A stretch of DNA of 64,000 nt from Siphlonurus alternatus (Eukaryota; Arthropoda; Insecta; Ephemeroptera; Siphlonuridae). The notes beneath the pieces were generated by a model. It saw only the letters and a program-made list of their open reading frames with translations, was not told the origin of the DNA and ran no database searches. Positions within the stretch are counted from its first letter, which is position 1. The number at the start of each line of letters is the position of its first letter. Both the position numbers and the translations under genes were made by a program. Below, one piece after another: positions 41,321-53,653 of this stretch. The DNA lies in NCBI GenBank assembly GCA_949825025.1, contig OX463784.1, positions 1,327,168 to 1,391,167 on the forward strand, given 5' to 3'.

Positions 41321-42435
41321 CTCGTCAACTTTGGACGGGGTGGAGCAGAGAGGGTTGCGCGAAAATGCGGGCTCGGATTGGTTGAGCTTGTTATATGTTG
41401 AGGCGGGTTGTTAAGTTTGGGGAGATGGGGGGGGGGAGAGTTGTAGTGGAAATGCTGAAGAGAGCTAGAGGGGGACTTAGAACTTTCAGAGAGCATGTTG
41501 AGCCTGTAGTAGTAGGGAGCCTTGATGAGGCGGGGAGGGCCTGATGGCATTGGATGGGAACTGTTTGTATTTGGGACACATGAGGGGCGAATGGAGGTGG
41601 TTGACTGCGAAGTGCAGAGACGGGTGAGCACGGGATGATAGGACTTAGGGGGAGATGAGGGTGGATGGACATTTTGGGGGGTGGGATGTGCCATTGTAAG
41701 TGGGGATAAGGAGAGGGGTGGGGCAGAGGGATGGGGGAGAGTAGTGGGTGGAGTTTTGGGTTAAGGAGGAGGGGCAGAAGGTTTAGGGAATTGGGAATTT
41801 GGAGGGGAGATTTGAGGAGGGTGCATGAGACCATCGTTTGATGATAAGGAGGTGAGATGATCAGATAGGAAAGTTTTGGGTTGGGTTTGGTTGTCAACTT
41901 GGGATGTTGTTGAAGACGCCATGTGGCGAGGACTTCTTCTCCTCTGCTTCAGAGAGTAGACCTCAATAAGGATGTCCACATTGATGAAGATGGATTCGAT
42001 TTTGTTCTTGACATAATTCCAATTGAGTCCATCTAGGCCGGAGCCGATACGAGGGATTGCGATTCTTTTAATTTCATTTTTGACGCAGTGATTTTTAAAA
42101 CCATTCAGACCTTTAAGGAAATTCTTCAAAAATTGATTTTTGTTTTGGTAATACTTTTGTTTGGACTTAAACTTTGTAATTAAGTACAAAATGGTTTCAC
42201 CATCTACTTGCAGTGTAGCGATATCACCAGGGAATCTTTGTTTGTTTCTGAGGTGTTCCAAGTTGACGTAGATATTTTTAAATTTCTTGGCTATGCCTGC
42301 ATTCATCTTGAGGTCAGCGATTCTTTCCCTTAGCCAAGAAGGATGAGATGAAAAAACGTGTGATCTGGACAGAACCGGCAACACTGTAAGCTTTCCGGTT
42401 TCTTCTGAATAATAAAAGTCCCCCTTCCAAATTTT
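41314..42435 (-). CDS. LINE ORF1 with a TARG1/OARD1-like macrodomain, one internal stop
   Basis: On the minus strand the frame from about 42435 gives a possible first strand (KIWKGDFYYSEETGK), then LKMNAGIAKKF, ILYLITKFKSK, a helical FLKGLNGFKNHCVKN, AIPRIGSGLDGLNWNYVK and ILIEVYSL. This is the order of a macrodomain of the TARG1/OARD1 class (ADP-ribosyl-glutamate and O-acetyl-ADP-ribose hydrolase). The two residues known to matter in TARG1, the Lys of YLITK (K71 counted from the TTG codon at 42384) and the Asp of GLD (D118), are both present. A basic KQRRRSPRH segment and a long Pro/Ser-rich tail follow in the same frame, broken by one TAA at 41761-41763. The ORF ends at 41314, overlapping the endonuclease ORF. 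The upstream border is unsure because of a tandem repeat. Confidence 0.8.
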
Positions 42436-42565
42436 GAGTTCCGGTTTCTTCTGATTAAAAATTCAATTAATTCCCCCTTCCGATTTACACTTTCCGGTTT
42501 CTTCTGATGAAAAGCCCCCCTTAAGTTTCGCTTTCCGGTTTCTTCTGATTAAAATCTTCTATCTA
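42395..42565. repeat. Irregular tandem repeat upstream of LINE ORF1
   Basis: CCGGTTTCTTCTGAT-type units begin at 42395, 42441, 42494 and 42535, each followed by a C-rich run. Another partial unit lies near 42730. On the LINE strand this is the 5' leader and start of ORF1, so it may be a promoter-type monomer array. Confidence 0.75.
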
Positions 42566-44306
42566 GGGGTCATATAAACTTGGCAACGTTTTCACGTTTT
42601 TTCACTCTCATTATTCTGGGCTGTAAGTCAGATTAGAGGTCAGCAGCGACTGCATGAGCTTATACGACGGAACTGGGAACTTCGAGAATATTTCCTGTTT
42701 TTTCTATAATTTGACAAGTGATGTCTGACTCGGTTTCTTCTGATTGTCTGACGAGTGATGTTGGGGGGAGGAATGATAGCAGCAAGGAATTCCAGATATT
42801 CCTTGAGCTCTGGGTGCATATTTTAAAGGAATGACAACACCTTAATTAGTTGTCAAATACTTTCGGACAAATAATATAAAAAAATATTTTAACTTCGTAA
42901 GTGATTTCTTTCCTAAAAATTTTATTATTTTTGTGATTCTGCCCATGCTGTATCGATGTATTGCCGTATCCTCGATGCAAAGAGCAAAATTTTCAGACGT
43001 CAGCGCCATCTCTTGGTCCTTTATGTCCTCTATATTTACAAGGAGAGGAGGAAAGGTGTTGTAATTGAAATTGGAATTGAACTATCTGAGATTTAGCCTG
43101 CTCCTCTGCTTGGAAGTTTTGATACGCTAGTTCCTATGAATGATTGACAAATCCTGTAATTTGACTGTGAAAATCTTACTAAGATCGTTAATTTGGTGTG
43201 GGGTCTCATGATCGGACAAGAGGTCGTTATACATCAAATCTTTCATGGCCAGTCATGTGTTCTCGAGTAGCCTGTGATGTGAGGTCTATTATGAGAAAAG
43301 ATTTTTAAATGATAGTATAGTCTACTGCGCATGGCTCCGCATAGTGTGTTTAATAAGAAAAATAGAATCCAAATTAGGTTACGCAAACGCTAGGAGACTA
43401 ATCTGCGCACAGTCAATAGAAGCTTTGTTTGCTTTATGAACAAAGATATGACCTTCTACCCCAGATTGCTTGCTAATTGCAGTGTTTAAAAATTCCTATA
43501 ATACATTACTGCAATTGGTTTGGCGTGTAGTAATGCAAATAAATATAAAATTTGAGATGAAATGAAAAACAACGTTTTTGTTAATGTTGAACAAAAACTC
43601 TGCTCCGGTAGGGGCCCCTCGTGCAGCGGAATAGCTGTTTTGAGCTCACTACGTGACGTCACCTTGGGTGATTTGAGCCAAAATGCGCAGATCAGTGTGA
43701 ATTCCTAGGGCTGATGGACCTTTCTATGTATTATAGTTGTATCATGTACATATTGTGCATTCTAACATGTATATTGCATTTTCTGATGTTCATTGATTTT
43801 TGATTGGGTAGGACATGTTTGTAGCTGGACATGCAATTTGCTTGTTTTTTTTTATAAAATGAATTGCATTGAATATAATAAAATCTAACATCAAAAGAAC
43901 CAAACTACCGGTTTATACACTGAAAATAATAAAATTACATTTATTCATACAATACAAGAAAATGGTGGTAAAGTAGCAATAGGCATGCATTCATTGATCA
44001 TGTTTTTTTTTTTTTTTTAAATATAGTAGTTTCATGTATAAATCAGCTAAACTACCAGAAAATATAACCAACCAGTCTTAATATAAAAATATTGTAATTT
44101 ATTTATTTTGGTAATAAATATTCTACTTTTTTTATATTTTTATGATAGTTTTTAATGTTTTATTTTTTGGTACTGATATTTTTTTTTTAATGACGTGATC
44201 TATATTTGTTAAATATGTACAACATTAACGATTAAATAAAGAATTTGAATAACGAAATATTTCCAAGTATACCTTGATAATAATTTTTTAACTTAATTTG
44301 TTACAG
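42566..44306. other. Probable LINE 5' leader, then AT-rich non-coding DNA
   Basis: Bases 42566-43000 may still belong to the LINE leader. No ORF or repeat border is supported from there to the exon at 44307. Confidence 0.35.
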
Positions 44307-44477
44307 ACGCCCCCATCTCAGACCAGCCTGGCAACAAGACGCAGCTTTAGAAGCATCGGTTGCCAGGCGCAACTCAGACGAGCCCGGATGTCTGATTCGT
44401 CGACGAATACTCCGAGAACAAGGGATGCTGCCAGCCAGTGGGTGCCACCCGTCCAGGAAGGATTTATCCAAAGGACT
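44307..44477 (+). CDS. Putative exon 8 of the Ser/Arg-rich host gene (or an exon of a neighbour)
   Basis: The acceptor is TAATTTGTTACAG and the donor is GTGAGA at 44478. The exon is 171 nt, phase 0 to phase 0. The 57-residue peptide is Ser/Thr/Arg-rich (TSLATRRSFRSIGCQ, RARMSDSSTNTPRTRDAA) and ends WVPPVQEGFIQRT. Composition, donor type, symmetric phase and the QEG motif shared with the exon at 6690-6794 support membership of the same gene, which would imply an intron of about 31 kb filled by transposons. A separate gene is possible. Confidence 0.55.
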
Positions 44478-44604
44478 GTGAGACGGTGGGCATCCCTTGC
44501 TTTATCCCCTCTTCTATATTTACGTCCTAAAAAAATATGAACAAAATCAGATTAGCATAATTGACCTTCAAAATTGACAGAAAGATATATTCATAAAGAA
44601 ATTT

Positions 44605-44632
44605 CTTCTTCTTCTTCTTCTTCTTCTTTTTT
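44605..44632. repeat. (TTC)n microsatellite
   Basis: About nine TTC units. Confidence 0.9.
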
Positions 44633-45177
44633 TATTGCATGATGTTATAAAAATGTTTACAAAATTTGATTAAGAGTTAAAACTTTACTCTGACATTCAG
44701 ATTTTTATTATTATTATTCAACGAGTTTTGTTTTAATTTAATTGTATATTTCTAAGAATTAAATATCACAAGGGAGAGGCTTTTTTTTTTTTTTTTTTTT
44801 GTAAAATACCGTTACACCTCACAAGCCACTAACAGAAGGTATATAAACCTGCTTTGTAAATCTTGACCTTATAGCTTATTTATGAAATAATTTGATAAAC
44901 TCTATGTTTAACATTGTAGAAATTATCATTTTTTTCTACTGTAGGTTAGCCCGAAAAGAAAATAGGGTTTTAATTTTTTAATTAGATCAAATTATTAACT
45001 ATTATTATTATTGAAAATAATAAAGGCTATGCAGTGCAATTATAGGTAAAAAAAAGTATATACGTTAAGAAAAATAACCATCATATAAAAGATATTCGTA
45101 AAAACAATTGAAGCTAACAACATTTTTTTTTTTTAAAGTTACTAATAAATATAAGATAGACAATTAATTGTTGTGAA

Positions 45178-45370
45178 GAGAGATAGTTTTAGATTTTAGC
45201 TGGCATTGAGCCAGCAAGAAGAGAAAGTTTATCATAACTCAATGTGTGAATTGGTTTGAATTGTCGCTCGGCCAAACGACAATTCAAACTTGATTGATTC
45301 ACACTCACACATTAAGTTGATGTCAATTTTTTGTTTTTGCTGGGTAGCTAAAATCTAAAACTCTTATCTC
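45178..45370. mobile_element. Foldback MITE
   Basis: AGATAGTTTTAGATTTTAGCT and its complement at 45346-45370 bound arms that also share AATTGTCG/CGACAATT at the turn. Confidence 0.85.
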
Positions 45371-45544
45371 CCATACCAAAAAATAAAAAATTGTGATAGT
45401 GTAAGAACATACCAAATTAGTATCACGTTACAAAAAATTATAGAAAACTGCATATTAATATATCTTCCGTATATTATATATGTAATTATATAAAAATAGT
45501 AAAAATATATATTATAAATAAATTTATAATCCAAATCGTGAGTT

Positions 45545-47102
45545 TCAGTGCCTTCAGTTCAACGACAGTGATTTATTTTTTCTAATCTTGGAGATGAGAC
45601 AAGATTGCTAGTCAAATCTTCAAACTAGTCAATTTTTAAGGTATTCAGAAAACAATGCTTCTATACACTATCAAGTATAGTAGCTTTGGTACTGGGTACT
45701 TTAATAACTGACTGTTAGTGAGAAGAATTGAATCACAATCTTGTTTCTTCTCCTTGATTAGAAACATAAGTCGCTGACGATAAATTGAAAGTACTCATGA
45801 TAGTGTGGTATTATACTCCACAAAAAAAAATCCGTTTTTCTCCCCCTTCCTCCTGGAACAGCCCCTGAGATCACCCTGGTATGCTGCTTTAAATATGAAG
45901 AAACAAGACGAAAGTTTGTATGTAGTACAATATCCTTTCTTAACAAAAGGTTTTGGCACCCTATTTTGTATATAATGTTAAACATTAACTTCCTTCCTTT
46001 CCCTTCCTCAAATTGAACTCGTATGACAACTTTTGTCTTCCACCTTTTCTTCTTATTTCAAGTGGCAGCCATTTGCAACGATTTCAGAGTGGATATCAGG
46101 AGGGAGGAGGAGAAAAATGGCATTTTTTTGTAGAGGACAATACCATGCTACCATGCGTACAACACCAGGTATGCGACTCAAATGACCTTCACCACATGTC
46201 CAGAGTAACCACGGATTATATTCAGGGCAGGAATCGATTGCCTGTAATTGAACGAGATTCTGATTGCTTATGTTATTCAGGCCTTTTAAATTCACATTGA
46301 GATAATTTTATTTTAGCTAGTCCTTTATAAAACACACATCATTATATTATATATGTAAACAAAGTGCAGTATCAAGCTTTTAAGTAGATTAACTTGATCA
46401 ACATGAAAATTATTCACAAATTTATAAAAAATTGTGATATAAATTAAACTTGATAATAAATATTTTTAAATAATAGAGTTGTGTGCCTTCAATTCAACGT
46501 CATTTGATTTATTTTTTTTTAATCACGGAGATGAGACAAGATTGCTAGTCAAATCTTCAAACTAGTCAATTTTTAAGGTATTCAGAAAACAATGCTTCTA
46601 TACACTATCAAGTATAGTAGCTTTGGTACTGGGTACTTTAATAACTGAATAGTGAGAAAAATTGAATCACAATCTTGTTTCTTCTCCTTGATTAGAAACA
46701 TAAGTCGCTGACGTTAAATTGAAAGTACTCATGATAGTGTGGTATTATACTCCACAAAAAAAAATCATTTTTCTCCCCCTTCCTCCTGGAACAGCCCCTG
46801 AGATCACCCTGGTATGCTGCTTTAAATATGAAGAAACAAGACGAAAGTTTGTATGTAGTACAATATCCTTTCTTGACAAAAGGTTTTGGTACCCTATTTT
46901 GTATATAATGTATAAATATTAACTTCCTTCCTTTCCCTTCCTCAAATTGTACTCGTATGACAACTTTTGTCTTCCACCTTTTCTTCTTATTTCAAGTGGC
47001 AGCCATTTGCAACGATTTCAGAGTGGATGTCAGGATGGAGGGGGAGAAAAATGGCATTTTTTTGTAGAAGACAATACCATGCTACCATGCGTACAACACC
47101 AG
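45545..47102. repeat. 0.93-kb tandem duplication with inverted exon-like blocks
   Basis: Unit 1 (45545-46168) and unit 2 (46478-47102) are highly similar at an offset of 934-937 bp. Each contains a block on the + strand (about 45790-45950 and 46720-46885) and a diverged inverted copy (about 46015-46180 and 46945-47105). The + block and the complement of the inverted block translate to related peptides (MIVWYYTPQKKIIFLPLPP against MVAWYCPLQKNAIFLLLPP). Acceptor- and donor-like sites flank 46063-46168, but the lengths are not in phase and no gene can be built. Confidence 0.75.
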
Positions 47103-48465
47103 GCTTATAGTGGTACTCTGGACATCGTACATTCCAACCAAAGTCAAAGTGTTTGTATTTCCAAACAGTTTTTTTTTTATAAGACAGAAAGCCTAATGTT
47201 TGAATTTAATCTTGTACAGTTACCGTGGTTTATTTTGAATGCATTGCATAGCCAAAATTGAAAAGGATTCGGAAGTTGAAAGTCGAGCTTTGAGATTACG
47301 CTAATTAAGTCACATTAATACCGACTAATCAATTCAAATTAGTAAAATTTGTCATACACTTAAATTATATAAATTTAATTTTAAACACTGCTATTTTTAT
47401 AGAAAAAAAAATTGATATTTTATAAAAAAAATAAACTAAAATTAACTAGACAAAAATAAATAAAAAAAAATAATTTTTTAAAATTATTCAAATAAAATTT
47501 TCAATGATAATTCTTTTTTTACGATCGATTTTCACTTTAAACTCATTCTCAGAATATGATGAGTTCAAAACATATATTTTGAGCATCGTGTTAGTTACAT
47601 GATTTGAATTTGATTTCGCCCGGCAATATGAAGAAAAAGAATCTCTGACAATACTCCATTATATAAATTTATTTTTTACCCTGTCGTGTAACAGACTTGT
47701 TATATTTTGTAGTTATATTTAAAAAAGATTACATTTTGAGTCACAAATTTACCTAAAGCAATAGTGTTAACTCGTTCGTTGGTACGTAACTTAATTTTTT
47801 GTACGAAAAGTGCAAGAGCAGGTTTTCAATAGCATCTGTTGGTGGCTTATGAGGTCAAAGGTTTTTTTCCATAATATAAATATAATATTGAGTATTTTTT
47901 TAATGTGAATACATCACACATCTTACATATATCTTATTTTTAAACCTTCAAGTCCCTTCTTTACCAGTTTTTAGACTATATTCTTGCAAGTAATTTTCTA
48001 ATGGTCAGAAAATTGACTGAGATGACCTGCAAAGGTCAAATTTCTGACCATATGACACGGAGATCTCTATTATAACAGTCTCCGAGACGTATGTAGACGG
48101 TGAGACACATTTATGGTTTGAGCTAAATTGTGTGAGCTCGATCCAGTGACATTATTGATAATTTAACTAATGTTTTAAAAAAAAGAAGAAGAAGAAATTT
48201 AATTTGTTTGCGTTTTTTTTTTTTTTTTGAGAATTTATTTTTTTAAGTAAATTTAAATAGAAAATATTAAATGTTATAACTTATAACAAATTATCTTTCT
48301 GGTTTAGCACATACTTTAAATTATTAAGTAAGATATCTGACATTAATTATCATTTTGTCATAACTAGGTCTGTTACGAAGATATACAAGGTCAAGCTAGA
48401 TGACAGAAATGTCACAAAAAGGAACAGGCCTAATATTGACTGGACCTAGCTACCTTTGCCTAATT
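47103..48465. other. AT-rich non-coding stretch
   Basis: The only recognisable unit is a transposon-end-like sequence at about 48025-48075 (TCAAATTTCTGACCATATGA). It is related to the ends of the foldback at 57027-59470. Confidence 0.4.
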
Positions 48466-49616
48466 AATGAGATGTATATAATTATAACTGGAGAGAGATT
48501 AATTTAATCAAGTATTTTTTTTTATTTGTCTTTATTTATGTATGGAAACACATTTATTATGAAACTTGATTAATACAGTATATAATTATAACTGGAGAGA
48601 GATTAATTTAATCAAGTATTTTTTTTTATTTGTCTTTATTTATGTATGGAAACACATTTATTATGAAACTTGATTAATACAGTATATAATTATAACTGGA
48701 GAGAGATTAAATTAATCAAGCATTTTTTTTTATTTGTCTTTATTTATGTATGGAAACACATTTATTATGAAACTTGATTAATACAGTATATAATTATAAC
48801 TGGAGAGAGATTAATTTAATCAAGTATTTTTTTTTTATTTGTCTTTATTTATGTATGGAAACACATTTATTATGAAACTTGATTAATACAGTATATAATT
48901 ATAACTGGAGAGAGATTAATTTAATCAAGCATTTTTTTTTTATTTGTCTTTATTTATGTATAGAAACACATTTATTATGAAACTTGATTAATACAGTATA
49001 TAATTATAACTGGAGAGAGATTAATTTAATCAAGTATTTTTTTTTTTGTTTTTTTTTATGTATGGAAACACATTTATTATGAAACTTGATTAATACAGTA
49101 TATAATTATAACTGGAGAGAGATTAATTTAATCAAGCATTTTTTTTTATTTGTCTTTATTTATGTATGGAAACACATTTATTATGAAACTTGATTAATAC
49201 ACTATATAATTATAACTGGAGAGAGATTAATTTAATCAAGTATTTTTTTTTAATTGTCTTTATTTATGTATGGAATTACATTTATTATGAAACTTGATTA
49301 ATACAGTATTTATAACTGGAGAGAGATTAATTTAATCAAGCATTTTTTTTATTTGTCTTTATTTATGAATGGAAACACATTTTTTATAAAACTTGATTAA
49401 TACAGTATATAATTATAACTGGAGAGAGATTAATTTAATCAAGTATTTTTTTTTTTATTTGTCTTTATTTATGTATGGAAACACATTTATTATGAAACTT
49501 GATTAATACAGTATATAATTATAACTGGAGAGAGATTAATTTAATCAAGTATTTTTTTTTTTATTTGTCTTTATTTATGTATGGAAACACATTTATTATG
49601 AAACTTGATTAATACA
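48466..49616 (+). repeat. Satellite array, 11 units of about 105 bp
   Basis: The segment AACTGGAGAGAGATTAA recurs eleven times at 98-110-bp spacing. Within each unit TTAATCAAGT and ACTTGATTAA can pair as the stem of a hairpin whose loop holds the T-run and TTTATTTATGTATGGAAACA. Units differ mostly in T-run length and a few bases. The array is non-coding. Confidence 0.95.
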
Positions 49617-49944
49617 AAATGTGATTTTTATCTGGTCTTGTTAGTATATAAAATTATAGTTATAATTAGCTTATAATTTAATTTTAATAACATTAAATTG
49701 GTGTTCAAAATATTTCATTTAACTTAATGTATTTTTTATTAAATGATTCATACAACAAATAAACAATTATGTTAAGTAGGACCTAAATATACATACAGGT
49801 CAAGGATGAATTATTAATTTTGAATGAGATTTTTTTTGTACTCCTTTTTATAAAAAAATAAAAATAAAGCCATGAGAGTTTTACTTTCTTATTTTATTCA
49901 GACATCACCTTTATTACACATTTCTGTCAGATTAAGCTTCTATT

Positions 49945-50040
49945 TTAGGGTAAGGTAACATGCCTGCCCAATGTTAAAAAAAATTCCACACATGAAAATT
50001 GTGAAATATTTTAAAATATTCTACATCCCTTATCAAGCGG
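49945..50040 (+). mobile_element. MITE family B, left half
   Basis: It begins AGGGTAAGGTAACATG and includes CCCAATGTTAAA and CTACATCCCTTATCA of family B, then stops. No right end is present next to it. Confidence 0.6.
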
Positions 50041-50091
50041 GTACACTCCCTGGTTACTTTCAATAAAAAAGAGCTTACAAGATCATAAAAT

Positions 50092-50455
50092 ACGATAAGT
50101 TTAATGAGATATTAGAATGTGACAATTTTAGTGGCTTAATCGAAAGAAGGGGTAAAAATATGGTACTGTGAATTTTTTCATATTTTTCTGAGACCAGGAA
50201 CTATTTTTAAAAAATTATTGAAAGTCTCTTTTGATGACGTCACAGCTAGGCAGCACTCCTTAAGAAAAAGGATAGGGCACGCAGTGCCGCCCGTGACACG
50301 TCATAAAATAGACTTTCAATAATTTTTTAAAAATAGTTCCCGGTCTCAGAAAAATCTGAAAAAAATCACAGTACCATATTTTTACCTTTTTTTTTTTTTT
50401 TGATTAAGCCACTAAAATTTTCACATTTTAATATCTCATTCAATGAATTTATTAT
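50092..50455. mobile_element. Palindromic MITE, family C relative
   Basis: The arms share TTTAAAAAATTATTGAAAGT and a GACGTCA-containing centre with family C, but the ends differ: ATTTTAGTGGCTTAATC and its complement GATTAAGCCACTAAAAT. Confidence 0.78.
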
Positions 50456-50523
50456 TTGAAGCATATTAAAGACATTTCTATCAAATTTTATAGGTATTAT
50501 TATTATTATTATTATTTTCTTCT

Positions 50524-50885
50524 TTAAGGGTAAGATAACACCACCAATGTTAAAAAATTCCCTCACATGAAAATTATGAAAAAAATTTGAAATGTTCTCC
50601 TCTACATCCCCTATCAGTAGCTAAATAAATTATCAGGTGTACAAATAGGATCTAGTTTTTTATTTCTAAATTTTTAAAGTTGACTAATTTAACATGGAAG
50701 TTCCATTTCTCCATGTTAAATTAGTCAACTTTAAAAATAAATAAGTAAAAAACTAGCTCGTTTTTGTATATACCTGACATTTTACCTACTGATAAGGTAT
50801 GTAAAGTAGAACTTTTTAATTTTTTTTCATAATTTTCGTGTGAGTGATTTTTTTTTCAACTTTGGCTGCGTTATCTTACCATTAA
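50524..50885. mobile_element. MITE family B
   Basis: TTAAGGGTAAGATAACACCA and the complement ending TTATCTTACCATTAA. The body matches the other family B copies. Confidence 0.85.
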
Positions 50886-51717
50886 TTGTATGATTTTAAA
50901 ATTTTAATAAAAAGTTTAAAATTATATATACATCATTAATATTTGATTACATTTCCTAATAAAACAAACAAAAATTAATACTTTTCACATACAACGCCCA
51001 GCTTTTATGCAGCCCGCTTGACACTAATATAAAAGAAGTTTCATACTTTTCAGGCGGTACAAATTTCTCGAGAGACTTTAATGGCTGTATGAAATTCAGA
51101 TGTAGAGTGTATTGCGAAGTCTGTTTTCGCAATAAGAGAATAAATAAATAAATAAATATATTCTGAATAATATTGCAACATTTTTAACGTTATTTTCCAC
51201 ATTTTAGTGCTATTCTTTCATGTCAATTAGTGATGATGTAAATTACATGGACAATCGAGAAAGGATTTTTATTTACAAATCTGAACCAAAGGGAAATATC
51301 AATATTTAAAATATATAATAATAATGTTGTGAATATTAACAACAAATTAATTAAAAGCCTCTTTTACATGCAATTTTTAACAAAGCAATTATATATATGT
51401 AATTAAATCAAAGACACAACAATTTTAGAGAGGTCGTCCTGACAATCTAAATTTCTTACTGAAACTGCAAGAGAGAGTTCATCCAAATATAGCTATCCCA
51501 TCAAACCTGAGTGCCACCAGCTTCTATGGATGAGTAGCTTAAAATCAAGCAAACGTTGCCACATAGTGCAGCGCCGCTATTGTTCATCAGCTCCATCTGT
51601 GTCACCAAAATCCAAAATGGCAACGTATGTTGCACCTTTTTCATTGACTTGCGGCATCCGTTAGATGTCCTTCCAGTGTATATTAATGTCATTGTATGTG
51701 AAAATGAGCTCGAGTGA
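50886..51717. other. Non-coding stretch
   Basis: AT-rich with an (AATA)n run near 51140. I see no supported gene. Confidence 0.4.
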
Positions 51718-51725
51718 CCACTATA

Positions 51726-51888
51726 CAGGCGCGGATCCAGGAGGGGCTCTGCAGCCCCCCCCCCCCAGTTTTGGATTTAATTTGGGCAATATAGGCATTT
51801 CCCCTACTCTAAATCTTTTTTAACTTTGGCCTTATATGGAGGCAGCCCCCCCCCCCCCCCCCGAAATTTTTTTCTGGATCCGCGCCTG
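51726..51888. mobile_element. hAT-type MITE, CAGGCGCGGATCC ends
   Basis: The ends CAGGCGCGGATCCAG and CTGGATCCGCGCCTG are perfect inverted repeats. An exact 8-bp duplication CCACTATA lies at 51718-51725 and 51889-51896. The inside is C-rich on both arms. Relatives lie at 60298-60492 and 63139-63433, with a fragment at 55270-55361. Confidence 0.93.
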
Positions 51889-52548
51889 CCACTATATATA
51901 TATAATGGGGAATTCTCTTACAACTCAAATTTTAATTTAACCACTATATTATGATATGGTTCATACTAACAATAAGTTTGACTTAAGTTTCAAGTTTTTT
52001 AACTCAAATTTGGGGACTCTGAAGGGATTATTAGAATAGGGGCAAAGTATGCAACCCGCGCGCGAACCTAAAAATTGTGACATGGAAACTCCCTAGTTAA
52101 CACACAACAACTGCCTGATATCATAGTTTGAGCGTCAAGGAGTCATTGGCTATAAATTTTAGTAACACGATCGAAATCAGTATAGGTTTTTATACCCTTA
52201 GTATCAATAGTTTTTTCTCTAATATCAGTTTACTTTAAGAGTGATAATCGAAAATATAAATTTATTGCCGGAAAATTTCGCCTGCTAGGCAGTTTCTACG
52301 TCACGTTTTGGCGCTAAATTCAAAAGGAGGAAGATTTTTAGAAAAAGCCCATGCCTCCAATTTTGAAAATTGAAACTTTTTCGTTTTAGGACATTTAGTT
52401 TCAAGGCATAGAGCATCTGAAAAAAAATTAAAATAAATGTAGGAGAATTCCCCTTATATACGATCGAGGTCACGCAGTGTAATTCAAGGGCGGTAACACT
52501 GCGACTTACGTGTATTATATAAGTGTATGATATACTCTATTATAGCTG

Positions 52549-52695
52549 TGGTTCACATTTAACTTTTGGTTTTCCTCGTGTTTGTAACGTCTTCAGTCAT
52601 TAAAATTGGTGCTTTTTATTTGTAACGAAGAACTGTACTGGCTGAGCCGAAGGAGACCCGAGAGTTTCCTATTAAAACAAAGTTAAATTATATCT
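52549..52695. repeat. Dispersed short element, copy 1
   Basis: It starts GTTCACATTTAACTTT and ends AAAGTTAAATTATATCTGAAC, which pair as imperfect inverted ends. The inside shares TTTGTAACGTCTT and TTTGTAACGAAGAA with 62084-62223. Confidence 0.7.
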
Positions 52696-52701
52696 GAACC
52701 C

Positions 52702-53003
52702 TAATAGAGGCTTCAAGTCAGCTGATTTCTCGGTGTTCCCACCCGCTATACCAAACTTATGTAAAAAAAAAACGTGAATTTGTTTTTCCACTAAGATTAA
52801 TATTTTTTAGGGAAAATTCCTTTACGGCCCGGAACTTTGGTCCAAACTGAAAAATAAAGTAGTAGATTCAAGATTTAGATTTTTTACTTGATTTTATAAC
52901 CGAGAAAAGTTAAAAAAACACTTTGGCGCTTCATTTTCAAGATGGACCTTTTAGGGGACAAACAGTTGCGCAGCGAGAGCGCATGACTTGAAGCCTCTAT
53001 TAT
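52702..53003. mobile_element. MITE family D, complete copy
   Basis: The ends TAATAGAGGCTTCAAGTCAG and GACTTGAAGCCTCTATTA are inverted repeats. Fragments lie at 3225-3307 and 8664-8760. Confidence 0.75.
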
Positions 53004-53230
53004 ATAGTATATAGCTATATGACAGAGAGCGCAGGGGATGTAAGGAATTTTATTGTTCCCCTTAAAATTTCTAACGTTTTGTGTTCGCTTCCACTCCTCG
53101 CACGCACGCATGCAGTGTCGTTGGCACATTACACGGTCGTATATATTATATAGTGCTGGTCACTCGAAAGCTCACGTACATGCAAGTTCTTTTATGTTAT
53201 ATATGTCATCTTCTTCAAAAAGACATTATA

Positions 53231-53232
<2 letters not shown>

Positions 53233-53292
<60 letters not shown>
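53233..53292. repeat. (TA)n microsatellite
   Basis: About 30 TA units. Confidence 0.95.
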
Positions 53293-53296
<4 letters not shown>

Positions 53297-53653
53297 TATA
53301 ATATAAAATATTGGACGATTTTTTTTAAAAGACAAAAATATATGAATTGAACCATCATTAATTATATATTATGTATGTTATACAGTACCTCATCAACTAT
53401 AATATATAACCTCTAACTCGATCACTATATATAGCTATCATCAAAATGATTAACCTATATAAGTACGTTATAGCTCTACTCTGAACATGACGTCCAAGTT
53501 TTAGCTGCAGTTATATAATATATATGAGAGGATATGGTTTTACCTTAATAATTGTTCATGATTATGAAATTATCTGTCACCACAACAATGAAGATAAAAA
53601 AACTTGACTTTTTGTTTCACAGCAAAAGCAAATTAAGTCGTAACAATTTTGGT

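Noticed and set aside
41391..41897. 168-codon Pro/Leu-rich frame on the minus strand
   Set aside because: It overlaps the Pro/Ser-rich tail of the macrodomain ORF in another frame. The tail frame is continuous with the macrodomain and ends next to the endonuclease start.
48466..49616. CRISPR-like regularly spaced repeats
   Set aside because: Units of about 105 bp are similar along their full length, with no unique spacers, in a eukaryotic context. It is a satellite.
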